A DNA stretch of 64,000 nucleotides, taken from Ascaphus truei (Eukaryota > Chordata > Amphibia > Anura > Ascaphidae). The stretch is taken from the NCBI GenBank assembly GCA_036426205.1, contig CM071569.1, positions 4,776,876-4,840,875 on the forward strand, in the 5' to 3' direction. Position numbers and translations under genes: made by a program. Positions 11,450-24,499 of this stretch are shown here, in pieces (within the stretch, counting starts at the first letter, position 1; the number at the start of each line of letters is the position of its first letter). Under the pieces are notes generated by a model. The model was not told the DNA's origin and made no database searches. It saw only the letters and a program-made list of their open reading frames with translations.

Positions 11450-13082
11450 ACATATACATCAGTATGTAATACCCAGATTCTACATATACATCAGTATGTA
11501 ATACCAGATCCTACATCAGTATGTAATACCAGATTCTAAATATACATCAGTATGTAATACCAGATCCTACATATACATCAGTATGTAATACCAGATCCTA
11601 AATATACATCAGTATGTAATACCAGATCCTACATATACATCAGTATGTAATACCAGATCCACATCTAAATCAGTATGTATACCGATCTACATATACATCA
11701 GTATGTAATACCAGATCCTACATATACATCAGTATTTAATACCAGATCCTACATATACATCAGTATATAATACCCAGATCCTACATATACATCAGTATAT
11801 AATACCCAGATCCTACATATACATCAGTATGTAATACCCAGATTCAACATATACATCAGCATATAATACCCAGATCCTACATATACATCAGTATGTAATA
11901 CCCAGATCCAACATATACATCAGTATATAATACCCAGATCCAACATATACATCAGTATGTACACTGGCGACATACTTTATTCGAGCTCGGCTAGTCCCAC
12001 GAATTCGGGTATACCCGGGTGTATTGAGGTTTGTGACTGTTTTCTGCCCGAGTGCATTGAGGTATTTTCCAGGCAGGGATTGAAGCATTTTATTCCCGCT
12101 GGCTGCAATACTGCACAGTATATATATATATACTGCATTACAATTCATGAATTTATGCCATCTGGTAGACACGCGAAGCATTGCAGCCTATTAAATCCTA
12201 ATCATTATCATTTAACAGATCAGCCGCCCGTCAGCCAGGCATGAACCCAGGCTGGGAAGGCAAACGCAACGGGGCTTGTCAGAGGTGAGGAGCGGCGCAT
12301 TCCAGGTATCTGCCAGGTACATACTGGGTATTTGCTCGAATAAAGTGTGTCGGTGCAGTAATACCCATATCAAACATATACAGCAGTATGTAATACCTAC
12401 ATCCTACATATACATCAGTATATAATACCCAGACCCTACATATATATATCAGTATGTATTACCCAGATCCTACATGTACATCAGTATGTAATACCCAGAT
12501 ACTACAGTACATAAACATCAGTATGTAATACCCAGATCCAACATATACATCAGTATATAATACCCAGATACTACATATACATCAGTATGTAATACCCAGA
12601 TCCTACATATACATCAGTATGTAATACCCAGATCCAATATATACATCAGTATGTAATACCCAGATCCAATATATACATCAGCATATAATACCCAGATACT
12701 GCATATACATCAGTATGTAATTCCCAGATCCAACATATACATCAGTATGTAATACCCAGAACCTACATATACATCAGTATGTAATACCCAGATCCTACAT
12801 ATACATCCGTATGTAATACCCAGATCCTACATATACCTCAGTATGTAATACCAGATCCTACATATACATCAGTATATAATACCCAGAACCTACATATACA
12901 CCAGTATGTAATACCAGATCCTACATATACATCAGTATGTAATACCCAGATCCTACATGTACATCAGTATGTAATACCCAGATCCTACATGTACATCAGA
13001 ATGTAATACCCAGATACTACATATACATCAGTATGTAATACCCAGATACTACATATACATCAGTATGTAATACCCAGATCCT
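11450..13082 (+). repeat. 32-bp minisatellite A, left block
   Basis: Tandem units of about 32 bp made of CCTACATATACATCAG followed by TATGTAATACCCAGAT, with substitutions and 1-bp deletions. The array is split by a MITE (11962-12358) and ends at the assembly gap. Its last 509 bp (12574-13082) repeat exactly, as far as I can read, at 24502-25010. Confidence 0.95.
11962..12358. mobile_element. TA-flanked MITE inside the minisatellite
   Basis: The ends CACTGGCGACATACTTTATT / (complement) CTGCACCGACACACTTTATT continue into matching CGAGC, so the terminal inverted repeat is about 25 bp. Both sides are flanked by TA. The interior has a palindromic TATA core. TA duplication and this size fit a Tc1/mariner- or pogo-like non-autonomous element that jumped into an existing minisatellite. 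Confidence 0.75.
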
Positions 13083-13189
13083 NNNNNNNNNNNNNNNNNN
13101 NNNNNNNNNNNNNNNNNNNNNNNNNNNNNNNNNNNNNNNNNNNNNNNNNNNNNNNNNNNNNNNNNNNNNNNNNNNNNNNNNNNNNNNNN
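13083..13189. other. Assembly gap (107 N)
   Basis: A run of N between the minisatellite A contig end and the inverted left palindrome arm. Confidence 1.
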
Positions 13190-14290
13190 CATATAGTCAA
13201 GACTCGGAGCCCTTGGGCACTGGACATAGCTCGATGGTTACTATGTAGGATCTAGTCACTACATTCTGACGTTTACAGTAGTGTAGGATCTGTCACCATA
13301 TTCTGATGTATATGTACGGATCTAGTCTTACAATTCTCGAGTGTATATGGTAGGATCTATCACTACATTCTGATGTATATGTAGGATCATTGTCACTGAC
13401 TGTAATGTCGGATGTATAGTGTTAGGATCTTGGTCACTACTGATGGTATATGTAGGATCTTGTCACTAACATTCTGATGTATATGTAGGATCTGTGTCAC
13501 TACTGTACATTCTGATGTTATGAGGATGTTGTCACTACATTCTGATGTATATGTACAGTAGATCTTGTCACTACATTCTGATGTATATGTAGAATCTTGT
13601 CACACATTCTGATGTATATGTACAGTAGGAATCTTGTCACTAATATCGATTCATAGGAGATAATGTCCTACATTTGATGTATATGTAGATCTTTTCACTA
13701 CATTCTGATGTATATTAGGATCTTGTCACTACATTGCTGAGTATATGTAGGATCTGTCACTACTACATTCTGATGTATATTAGGATCTTGTCACTACATT
13801 ACTGATAGTATATGTACAGTAGGATCTTGTCACTACATTCTGATGTATAATGTAGAATCTTGTCACTACATTCTGATGTATATGTACAGTAGGATCTGTC
13901 ACTAGAATTGTCACTACATTCTATGTTATGTGATATTGTATATGATATCAGTAGGATCTTGTCACTACATTCTGATGTATATGTGAGGATCTTGTCACTA
14001 CTTCTGATGTATATGTACCATAGGATCTTGGTCACACATTCTGAGTGTTATGTAGAATCTTGTCACTACATTCTTGATTGATGTATATGTAGGATCTTGT
14101 CACTACATTCTGATGTATATTGTAGGATCTTGTCACTACATTCTGATGTATATCAGGATTCTTTCACTACATCCTTACTGATGTATATGCAGGATCTTGT
14201 CACTACATCCTTCCTGATGTATAGTGCAGGATCTTGTCACTACTTCTGATTATAGTAAGATCTTGTCACGCATCCTTCCTGATGTATAAT
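13190..14290 (-). repeat. Minisatellite B, noisy inverted copy
   Basis: Reverse-complement units of the array at 34345-35510, with frequent 1-3 bp insertions and deletions. Units read GATCTTGTCACTACATTC then TGATGTATATGTAG. Confidence 0.9.
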
Positions 14291-16330
14291 GTAGGTTCGG
14301 GTACTACATAGAGAATGGCGAAATGATTAAAAACAAAAATCAAATTCCGTTTTATCACGGATATACAAAGGCAGATGGGGTCAGTAAAAAGATTCGGGAG
14401 ATGCTCCTGATTATTTTCTAAATCTAATTGGCGGATTTTGAAAAAAAGTGAATCCACACAGTGCATACTCTAAGCCCTCCCACTTCCTTACTGTGTGATG
14501 GAAGGGGAGGGAGTGCGGGACTGGGCTGGTGGCAGGATAGGCAGGATAGGTGCAAAAGGAGCGATTTGTTTGTAGGGCAGGTTGGTTTCAGTTTATTTGT
14601 GTTATGGAGGGTAGTGACTGGTGGGAGGGCTCTGCTGTGGTCCGTTCATGTGAGACGGAGGAGGGGTTTTCTTTAGGCTCAGGTAGCAGTGCAGGTAGAA
14701 CAGCAAAGAGCACAGTATATGTACCCGTTGCTTTTTCTGGTACCGCAGCAGTAGGCGTAGCAGTGGCTGCTCCTCCTGTTGTTGTATGCTTCAGAAACCT
14801 GCTCTCCAGCTGTTCAGCCTTAGTTAAGGAGCAGGCTGTGAATGAGTTGAGCTTGGGGGATTTTCACACCTCCTTCAATCTCGCTCTTGTGATGTAGCTA
14901 GCAGTCGGACTTAGAGGAAGCAGTTAGTACTGAGTGTAGTAGTGAGAATGACAGAGAGAGGGAGGGGGAGAAACGAAGGAGTACAGGAGGGGGAGGATGA
15001 CAGAAGAGAAGCAGGGGAAGAATGAAAGATGGCGAGGGTGATGGTGAGAAGAGAGGGGGGAGTGTGAATGAATGTTAATCTATTAGGTTATAATATTTAC
15101 ATTTTCAGTTAGATAGAAAAAATTGTGAAAGTGAATTGTGTGGTTGTGTTTGTTGGGGGGGGGGATTCTTTCAATTGCCCACCATGTTTCGTATTTGTCT
15201 CTGTGGTGGTACACTAGGTCTTGCTTTGGGCGCAGTGTGCATAGGGGCAGGAGTTTCATGGCGGCCTGGGACAAGTGATCTGCAGCAACAATGTAAACAA
15301 TCACTGTCACCTCCTCAGAGAGGCAACATCAGCAAATCGGCATTTCCACAAGTCTCCAGACATGATGATCCTTCTGTGAAGAGCCACCACCACCCACCAA
15401 AGAGGTGGTCATCCACTCCTTCTCCTCAATAGCACCTAGGCCCTGATGGGCTACATGATCCAACCTTTCTGTGTGAAGTGACTCTGTTGCTTCTCCACCC
15501 ATCTTCCCACCTGTACAACTTCATCCTTCTCCCCCACATCCCCACCACCAGCAGGAAAACGGGGCCAGGGAGGTGAGAGAGCAGACCTGTAGCTTCACAG
15601 GGTCCAGTTAGAGTGTACAGTGGGATAGTAGCAACGTTTGTTCGGGTGTGGCATTTGTTAGAGTAGGGGTGAATGCCTTGAAGAGACGCAGACATGGATC
15701 ATCGACGAGGATTTGAGGCTGCACCACCCCCTGGCACTTTCATTCTTTGGAGCGGCTCGTGGTCAGCTTAAGTGGCACCGATGTGTATGGCGCTCTTATC
15801 AAGTACATGTCGGACGGCAATCTTTGTCCTCTCCATCCCAATCCTGAAATCATTTGGCTAGTTCCAATTCAATTCCTTGGCCTGCACTCCGATTCCTTCA
15901 CTTGTCTCTACTCGGTCGGGTCTGTCAGTGTTCAGAAGACCGAATTATTGGGTAGTCATCATGTCAAGAGCGCGCAGCACTTACTGACTCTGGTTGCATC
16001 TTGGCATTTTTAAGTTTGGGATGGTTTGGGGGCTCTCATGATTTTCATCATGGTGTTGGATGTTACACATCTCTCTCATTATTATTCTATCTCAAACAAG
16101 CAGACACTCATTCCTTTTGCTCTGCTGCTTCCTACAATGGCCCCTTCCTTGGACATGATTAGAAAACTGCTGTTTTTGCGTTTTCCGCAGTGTTACTGTT
16201 ACCCTTCTCAATTCTCTTTTTTTTCTGATTTCTTTGTTAAATGTTTCTTTAAAAAAAAATGTTTTTATCAGAAAATAAAAAAAAACTCCGAAAATAAAAT
16301 AAATCGTTTGTTGAAAAGTTAAAAAACAAA
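14291..16330. other. Left-arm unique segment without supported gene
   Basis: The inverted counterpart of about 32.3-34.34 kb. Several frames of 70-115 codons are open, but the matching frames in the right arm are broken or different, so none is supported as coding. A G-rich run at 15158-15167 matches a C-run in the right arm at about 33474-33482. Confidence 0.6.
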
Positions 16331-16379
16331 GTTTAAAAAATATAAGCTAATCATATTTATAAATGTTGTTACATTACGT

Positions 16380-16690
16380 TTTATGGTAGATTAATCATGT
16401 TTTCTACTTCATGGCTGTTATTGCCTTTTTTTTAATTAATATGCAATATTCCTACTCCATTTAATTGCATTCATCAATCATAGACTTATTTATTAATTAC
16501 ATGGTACCTATTACTGAGATTTTTTAGATTAATTATGTTTTTCTACTTCAAGGCTGTGGCTAATGCCTTTTTTTTAAATAATATGTAATATTCAAATTGC
16601 ATTAATTACATTCCTCAATCATAGAATTTTTTTTAAATTACTACTAGTTAACTTAACATAGATACTATAGAGTACTAGTAGATAGCCTGA
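16380..16690. repeat. 148-bp tandem dimer (left-arm copy)
   Basis: Two AT-rich units, each with TTTCTACTTCA, GGCTGT, a T-run and AATCATAGA. Inverted counterpart of 31950-32250. Confidence 0.7.
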
Positions 16691-16854
16691 AACTCAAGAA
16701 GAAGAAAATCCAGCACGTTTAACCTACGCTCATTTAAATAATGAATGATGTGAAGTGATGATCATAATGAAGACGATGAATCGGATTATCTGCAGTTGAA
16801 TCCTCACTCTCCTATTTTTTGAGGGGGTTCTTTCTTTGTTTATCTTGTAGGTAT

Positions 16855-17020
16855 GAATATCTTTATTATATAAGCGCCATTAATGTACATAGCGATTCAC
16901 AGCAGTAACACGTGTTAACCATATAAATAACAAATAACAAATAATGGAAAAGAAGCGCTTTCAGACATAAAAGTGACATTAGGAAAAGGACAGTCCCTCC
17001 CTGAAGCGCTTACAATCTAA
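16855..17020 (-). mobile_element. L2-type SINE tail (left-arm copy)
   Basis: Minus strand carries TTAGATTGTAAGCGCTTCAG ... GGCGCTTATATAATAAAG. Counterpart of 31570-31745. Confidence 0.65.
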
Positions 17021-17899
17021 TTGGTAGGTAGGAGGAACGTACAGAGACAGTAGGAAGGTGTCCGGAAACTGGCGTCTGCAGGGGGCAAAATTTTATTTAT
17101 GAGGTGTAATGTATCAGCCACGCAGCTACTCATATGCATCGTTAAGGAGGTGTGTGGGGCTTCTTCCTAACCTGCCATTCAGCACTGTCATGGGTGCGGT
17201 GAAATTTGTTCAACCTTTACAAATGGCTATCTATGAGTTGTAGGACTGACATCATCTTGTATGGTTTACAAACTGTTGTGCACCGGCCAGCACCCACACT
17301 ATCATCAACTGCTATTCATCAGTACCCCTATATAACCAATGCCATCTAAATCACCATCATCACCATGAGTCGGTTGTGACCTTGTGCGTGGTGTCTGTGG
17401 TGACGGTGACCCATTGTCTCCATCTCCACTGTATCAGTACATGTGTTGTCTGAAAGTGACACTCCCCCTTTTGCCTTACTCACTTTGATTGGTTATGAGG
17501 CGTCATGTGACCTCTTAATGAAGCGAGGCCCCAAGATGGGTACCTGCTCTACCCTTTCAATAACTGTTCAACATGAATATGTATCTGCAATCTGATCTTT
17601 GAAAGGTAAAAAATGCAACGCAATATCTTGTACTAAAAATACGGTCTACAAGAGACATAAACTGGTGATCCTGGGACGTTGTGATAGTGTTGTCAACACT
17701 GTGTGTGTTGTGCTGTTGGGTCAGAACAACATGAAAGTGGTCAATGGTATTAGTGATGACATCTGTGTAACAGAGGGTAATGAGGAGAGTCAAAAGTAAC
17801 ATCATGTACTACTGTTGATGTTTATGATGTTTAGTTATTCTTATTGAATATAATATATAGTCACGGGTACTGCTTGCAGTTCCCCTTTACTTGTTGTTG

Positions 17900-18790
17900 A
17901 TAATGCTTTCACAACTTTACAATGATCACAGAATCATCACTTGCATCTGAAGTATTTTCACATTCATCACTAGTGCTGCCACCAGCAAGTGCCACTACCC
18001 AGCGCACAGTCACCTACCACCCACCAGCAGCAGTGTCACCACCACCAACAGTCCACCAACACCACACAGCACCACCACCACAGCAGTGCCACACACCAAC
18101 CAGCCAGCAGCTGCAACACCACCACCAAAGCCCCACTACCACCAGCACAGTGCCACACCACGCAGCCAGCAGCTGCACACCACCCCAGCACGCATGCACC
18201 ACCACCACCAGCAGCAGTGCCACCACCACCAGCGCGCCACACCACCAGCAGCAGTGCCACCACCACCACCAGCAGCAGTGCCACCACCACCAGCAGCGCA
18301 CAAACCACCGCAGCAGTCAGCAGAGGCCACAGCCACCAGGCAGCAGCAGTGCCATCACACCACCACCAGCAGCAGCAGCAGAGCCACCACCAGCAGCAGC
18401 AGAGGCACACACCAGCATCAGCACAGCGCCACCACTTAAATCACAGTCTTTTCACAACATGATCAGCAACAAACACATCAGAATCCTCATTCACAACAGT
18501 GTTATCAAGTCCGTGTGACGTTCCCTCTTCTTCACTTGACTCTCTTAACAGCTCTCAGAGTCTTGTGCTATCAATGCCAGAGCTTCTTTGAATGAACTTA
18601 CCGGGCTTTGCAGCATTAGCAGCAACTGGCGCTGGTGGCGGTACTGGCTTTTCCAAGGAGCTGACTGTTCCTTCACATTCTCAATCTGATAATCCTATTA
18701 TAATTTGTAATTTCAGTATTACAAACCATTACTAGCCATGGCAGACTAGAACTTCCAATTTCAGTTTAAATCTCATTAAAACTGAGGTTA
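17900..18790 (-). pseudogene. Gly/Ala/Thr-rich frame (left-arm copy, frame-shifted)
   Basis: The inverted, error-laden copy of the frame described at 29745-30747. On the minus strand, acidic segments flank a (GGT/GCT/ACT)n tract, but there are many indels and the tract is about 80 bp shorter than in the right arm. The glutamine/proline/histidine-rich plus-strand frames and the Cys/Trp-rich alternatives come from the same trinucleotide-like repeat read in other phases. Confidence 0.45.
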
Positions 18791-19114
18791 ATTGTCTAGG
18801 CAGCGGGTGGACCTTCTGCAGCGGGATTCGGATTGGAATTCAGTGTCATTGTCCTTCAGCTGATTCTTGCGTGAGGTGTGAGGTAGTATCAGCAGCAACA
18901 AATTCACTGATATACTATGTCCACCTCTTTCTTGCCCTGCACAGTTTGCTTGCCAAACATTTCTTAAACAACTAAAACAGGTATTAAACATGTTATTTGT
19001 TAACTGTATATATGCTACAAGGCTTGCTAGGCCTACAGGTAGGTCACTCCGGTTGCTAGTATCAGTTGTACTATATATATTACTAGTAATAATAATAATA
19101 ATTATATATATATA

Positions 19115-19911
19115 TGTAACGGTATTTCCGGGCCCGGCCTGACCCACCCAATCTCACATTGGCCCCTGTGGTCTAACCGGACCCCATTACAGTGTGAATA
19201 GCCTGATGGTGCACCTGCTGGCTACAGGACTCCTGAGTCTCCCGCATGATGGGTGTGGGGGACCCGTCAACAGGCAGCTGAGGTAGTGTGCTGAGTCTCA
19301 CCTAGTTCCAGTTCAGCGCCTCCACCTCACCAGGGTCCCTGCGTCCACAAGGGAATGATCCTGGCGAGGAACTCCTCCGTGGTGCTCCCTCTCTGTACAC
19401 TCATTCCAGATAGATACACGAGAGGGTTTCTGGCTGAATCATCTTTTTGACACGGCAGGGCAAACTGCCCCCCACAAGGAGTATCTTCAGCCGCTTCATC
19501 TCTGCCAGTGCTCCCTTTTGATAGGTATAATCACCTATATCAGTGGATTCATATTCCCGCAGTAATCACTGTCCTGTGCCGGTCCCTGGACACACACGCT
19601 CCCATGGAGTTACTATATCATAACTGACAGAACTCCTCCTCAACTGGACTTGAACTAGACAGCAACTCAGGTAGAACTTTCCAGCAACTCCACTTTAGAA
19701 CACAGTGCTGTGCCTTATGTAAGCTTCTGAGGCTGCACATCTCTGATCATCACTACCCATGGAGTCAGAGCATGTGACCAGTCCCACCATACACAGAGCA
19801 CCCCACCAGGGTGTGAGGGAAAACCTCCAGATTACTGCTGGCATGCCCACCCTTACCAGGCCTTACTGCCAGCAGGGAGAGATGACTGTAGCATTTTACA
19901 TGACCGCTACA
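19115..19911 (-). mobile_element. Solo LTR (left-arm copy)
   Basis: 797-bp inverted copy of the LTR at 28605-29403. The plus strand reads TGTAACGG ... CCGCTACA in a TA-rich flank. Confidence 0.8.
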
Positions 19912-20346
19912 TATAATATATATATATATATATAGAAAATAGAAAGAAAAAGCCAAATCCTAGTGCATTACTGTGCAAAATCGATATATTTAATTCCCAA
20001 AAATCTCAATAAAAATGAACTCACAAACATAGAACAAATATAAATGTTATGAGATATACTCATGCTTCCTAGGACCAGGAAACACTGCTTCACTGCTGTA
20101 TTCACTCCGTGACACACTGGATCAGAATGGCTGCCTTCGTTGTTCACCGCCTGCAGGAACTGACGTATCAGCACTCCGCAATGATCTCTCACCGGATACA
20201 CACCACCAGATGCTCTTGGTTTCCCACCGGGGATGGTAGATGCGCGGACCAGCAGATGACGTCACGAGAATAGTACTGGATACCGGACTGGTAAAGATCC
20301 CAAGCAGTTCTGTAGCAAGCGTTTGTAAAGGTCACTGCACACCTTC

Positions 20347-20384
20347 CCTACGCGTTTCATCAGATAGACTGACTTCTTCAGGGG
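20347..20384 (-). ncRNA. Hammerhead-like motif (left-arm copy)
   Basis: Inverted copy of the motif at 28124-28162, with identical core: CTGAAGA at 20381-20375 and GAAA at 20358-20355 on the minus strand. Confidence 0.55.
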
Positions 20385-20454
20385 TACTGGTCTATTCATA
20401 CTAGCGCAGTCCTCTATTGTACATATTGCTAAATATAATATATATATATATATA

Positions 20455-20682
20455 CAGCTCAACCCCGTTATAACGCGATCCTTACAACGTGAATTGCTTA
20501 TAACGCGATGCAAGCGTGGCTCCCAATTTTCGTATTAATGAATACTTTACAACACATTATTGGTATCGTAAATACTTTATTGTACAATGCATACAATTGT
20601 ACATTATTTCCAACGCGATCCGCTTATAACGCGAGTGTATTCTTTGGACACCAAGCACAGCGTTGTAAGGGGGGTTGAGCTG
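20455..20682. mobile_element. pogo/Tigger-like MITE (left-arm copy)
   Basis: 228 bp from CAGCTCAACCCCGTTATAAC to its inverted end GGGGTTGAGCTG, flanked by TA repeats. Counterpart of 27819-28048. Confidence 0.8.
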
Positions 20683-22265
20683 TATATATATATATATCGG
20701 ATTAACACAGCGTGGGTCCCTGCAGTCCCATTGACCCTGCTGTGTTAATCTGATGCGTCATTAGGAATCTAGTAGGATGTGGGTAACCTCTCTCAAAGCC
20801 CCTAGGTAAAGGTTGCGCGCTGCCAGGGAGTGAATAGAATAAATCTAGATGGGTGTACTATGTTGGTTAAAACAGAGCATACTTGGAAGGTCTCAAATGA
20901 TGGCGCACTGCAGACCAGATGTATTATATCAAGGTCAAAATGTGCAACTAAATATAACAGTTAAAATAATTTATTAAATACACATAATGGTTAAAATATA
21001 GTTATAGATCCTAACTCTCTAAAATAGGATATATATAGAGTCCCCTAAATGAAGATTGTGCATATTAATTATGTGGTGGTATAGATAACCAGTCAAAAAT
21101 TCAGATGTGAATCATTAGTGTTCCTCCTGTAGACATACTTAACGTATCATTCTCTAGTGGATGTATCGTTATATGAAACCCACAATAGATGATCCATGTA
21201 CAGTATTATATATATATATAGTGCATTTATACAATGATGATCATTGGAGCCAGTTGTTGTATGTATACTATGCTTCTGACAAACCTCCGGTCATGGGTAG
21301 TACCAATAATTATATAGTAATCTGATGTCCACTACATATGATAAATACTAGAAAAGATGTCCAGAAGTTTCTGATATTTTCCATGCATATATGATAGCCA
21401 TTATGCCATATTTCCTAATATACTCGGTCAGTGTAGACCATTAAGGATGAACTGGCGCATGCGCGGTAGATTCCGTAATCGTCTTCTTATATAATGGTAA
21501 GATGTATAGACATGGTCATACCCCTAAAAGGAATTATGGGGGAATGATATTAATATATCACTGTGTATCCCTAAAGTGAAAGGAAGAATGCCTTTGTACA
21601 GATGATAGTAAGTATTTATGGCATAAAGATACCATATATGCTGCAGGTAACGGCTGCCGTAATCATATGTAGTTGTACTTCTTCTTGGAGATCTTCTGTC
21701 ATTCACTTTCCATATAAGCTCGTATCTTTCTGTTTTCGTATATAATCTATCAGCTTTTATATCTTTAATCTTATTATACATATACATTGTTATTACCAAA
21801 TACATACATTTAATCCCAGCACAGAGATAGATGAAAACGCAAGGCACAGTTTTTATAGCCAAACTCTGTGTTAAGTCTCAGGGGTTAAATTGTTTGTGTT
21901 ACCGTATACTGTTTTCAGCAGACTCAGCTGTTAGGTACTTGTGAGATCACGGAAGTCACTGGATGTTCAGTGTATTAAAGCATATAAACACGTTGTGTAC
22001 CAAATATCTATACTGCTCACGTGATCTTATAAACGTGGTATACCTGTATCTCTACAGTGTTTTTATGCGTGGGAACCGGATCCCATAGAACAGTATTGCG
22101 GCAGTACGATCGAGCTATCCAAAGGATCAGAGACACGCTAGCTATAGCAGTGCAGTACAATGGAGGGTAGGGCAGAGGAGGTCTAATTACTAATATACAA
22201 CTTTCAAATAGTAAGGCATTTCAACATAGTATGAGCTGTAGCGTTTAGTGCCACATGTCGGCTAG

Positions 22266-22313
22266 ACCCGACTTACGTTTTCGGCGCTCAACGCGACATT
22301 CTTCCGGGGTGGC
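22266..22313 (-). ncRNA. Hammerhead-like motif (left-arm copy)
   Basis: Noisy inverted copy of the motif at 26174-26214. It has an extra base in the stem II region and a changed stem III. Confidence 0.35.
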
Positions 22314-22499
22314 CACTATTACATTAGGACTCCTGCCCTACCCTCCATTGTACTGCACTGGCATACTAGCAGGCGTTGTCTCTGATCCTTTGGATAGCTC
22401 GTCGTACTGCCGCAATACTGTGTGCTCTTTTAACCAACATAGTACATCTAGAGTCATTAGGAATCTCACGAAATGTTGACACATTTACTGTGAGATGCC

Positions 22500-24496
22500 T
22501 TAGTTTTTTACCCAAGCAAGTGACTGGATCCTGGTGCTGCATCTGAACATACTGATGTATGAGTCTGGGTTTACATACTGATGTAATGTAGGATCTGGGT
22601 ATTACATACTGATGGACATGTATGATCTGGGTATCCATATGATGTACATGTAGGATCTGGGTATATATACTGATGTTATGATCTGGGTATTACATACGAT
22701 TTATATGTAGGATCTGGGGTATTATATACTGATGAATGATCTGGGTATTACATACTGATGTATATGTAGGATCTTGGTATTACATACTGATGACTATGTA
22801 GGATCTGGGTATTTACCTACTCATGTATATGTTGATCTGGGTATTACATACTGATGTATATGTAGTATCTGGGTATATCATACTGATGTATATGTAAGAT
22901 CTTGCGTATTATATACTGATGTATATGTAGGATCTGGGTTATACATACTGATGTATATGTAGGATCTGGGTATTATATACTGATGTATATGTAGGATCTG
23001 GGTATTATATATGATGTATATGTAGGATCTGGGTATTACATACTGATGTAAATGTATGAATGTGGGTATTACTACTGATGTATATGTAGGATGTGGGTAT
23101 TACATAACTGATGTACATGTAGGATCTGGGTATTACATACTTATGTATATGTAGGTTCTGGGCATTATATACTGATGTACTGTAGGATCTGGGTATTACA
23201 TACTGATGTATATGTAGGATCTGGGTATTACTACTGATGTAATGTAGGATCTGGGTATTATATACTGAGTATAGTGGATCGGTTTACATACTGATGTATA
23301 TTGTAGGATGTGGGTATTACATACTGATGTACATGTAGGATCTGGGTATTACATACTTATGTATATGTAGGTTCTGGGTATTATATACTGATGTACATGT
23401 AGGATCTGGGTATTACATACTGATGTATGTAGTGATTCGGGTATTACATACTGATTTATATGTAGTATCATAGTATTGCATACATATGTATATGCATTAC
23501 TGGGTATTACATACGATGTATAGTATGGATCTGGGTATTACATACTGATGTACATGTGGATATGGTATTACATACTGATGTATATGTAGTACCTGGGTAT
23601 TACATACTGATGTATATGTAGTACCTTTTATTACATACGATGTATATGTAGGATCTGGGTTTTATATACTGATGTATGTATGTAGTTCGGGTATTAATAC
23701 TGATGTATATGTAGATCTGGGTATTATATACTGATGTATATGTTGATCTGGTATTACATATGATGTATATGTAGGATCTGGGTATTACTGTATATACTGA
23801 TGTATATGTTGGATCTGGGTTATTCATACTGATGTAAATGTAGGATCTGGTATTACATACGATGTATATGTAGGATCTGGTATTACATACTGATTATAGT
23901 AGGATCTGGGTATTATACTGATGTATATTTAGGATCTGGGTATTATATACTGATGTATATGTTGGATTGGGTATTACATATAATGTAAATGTAGGATCTG
24001 GGTATTACATACTGATGTAAATGTAGGATCTGGTATTACATACTGACGTATATGTGGATCTGGGTATTACATACTGAGTATATGTGGTCTGGGTATTATA
24101 TACTGATGTATATGTTGGATCTGGTATTACATACTGAGTATATGTTGGATCTGGGTATTATATACTGATGTATATGTAGTACCTGGGTAGTACATACTGA
24201 TGTATATGTAGTACCTTATTCACATACTGATGTATATGTAGTATCGGGTATTACATACTGAGGTATAATGTAGGTCTGGGTATTATATACGGATGTATAT
24301 GTCGTATCTGGTATTAGGATGCTGATGTATATGCGGTATCTGGGTATTATATGCTGATGTATATGTTGGTATCTGGGGATTACATACTGATGTAACATGT
24401 AGGATCTGGGTATTACATACTGATGTATATGGATCTGGGTATTATCATACTGATGTATATTTGATCTGGGTAATTATATCTGATGTATATGAGGGA
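22500..24496 (-). repeat. Minisatellite A, noisy inverted copy
   Basis: Reverse-complement units GATCTGGGTATTACATAC + TGATGTATATGTAG with many short indels. It runs to the palindrome centre at GGATCC (24494-24499). Confidence 0.9.
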
Positions 24497-24499
24497 TCC

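Larger units (their letters stand above)
13190..24496 (-). repeat. Left arm of giant palindrome (probably artefactual copy)
   Basis: The whole stretch is the reverse complement of 24497-35510, feature for feature (minisatellites, LTR, MITE, hammerhead motifs, SINE tail, Gly/Ala-rich frame). Differences are mostly single-base insertions and deletions, densest in the tandem arrays, which resembles uncorrected long-read error. There is essentially no spacer at the centre. An unsplit hairpin-adapter read or fold-back molecule used to fill the gap would give this structure; a young biological palindrome would be expected to have similar quality in both arms. Confidence 0.9.

Noticed and set aside
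11450..13082. CRISPR-like array of 32-bp repeats
   Set aside because: Units follow each other without spacers and the context is vertebrate; it is a minisatellite.
17900..18520. Gln/Pro/His-rich frame of 198 codons and Cys/Trp-rich frames on the other strand
   Set aside because: All are phase readings of one GGT/GCT/ACT-type repeat; only the Gly/Ala/Thr phase has protein-like flanks.
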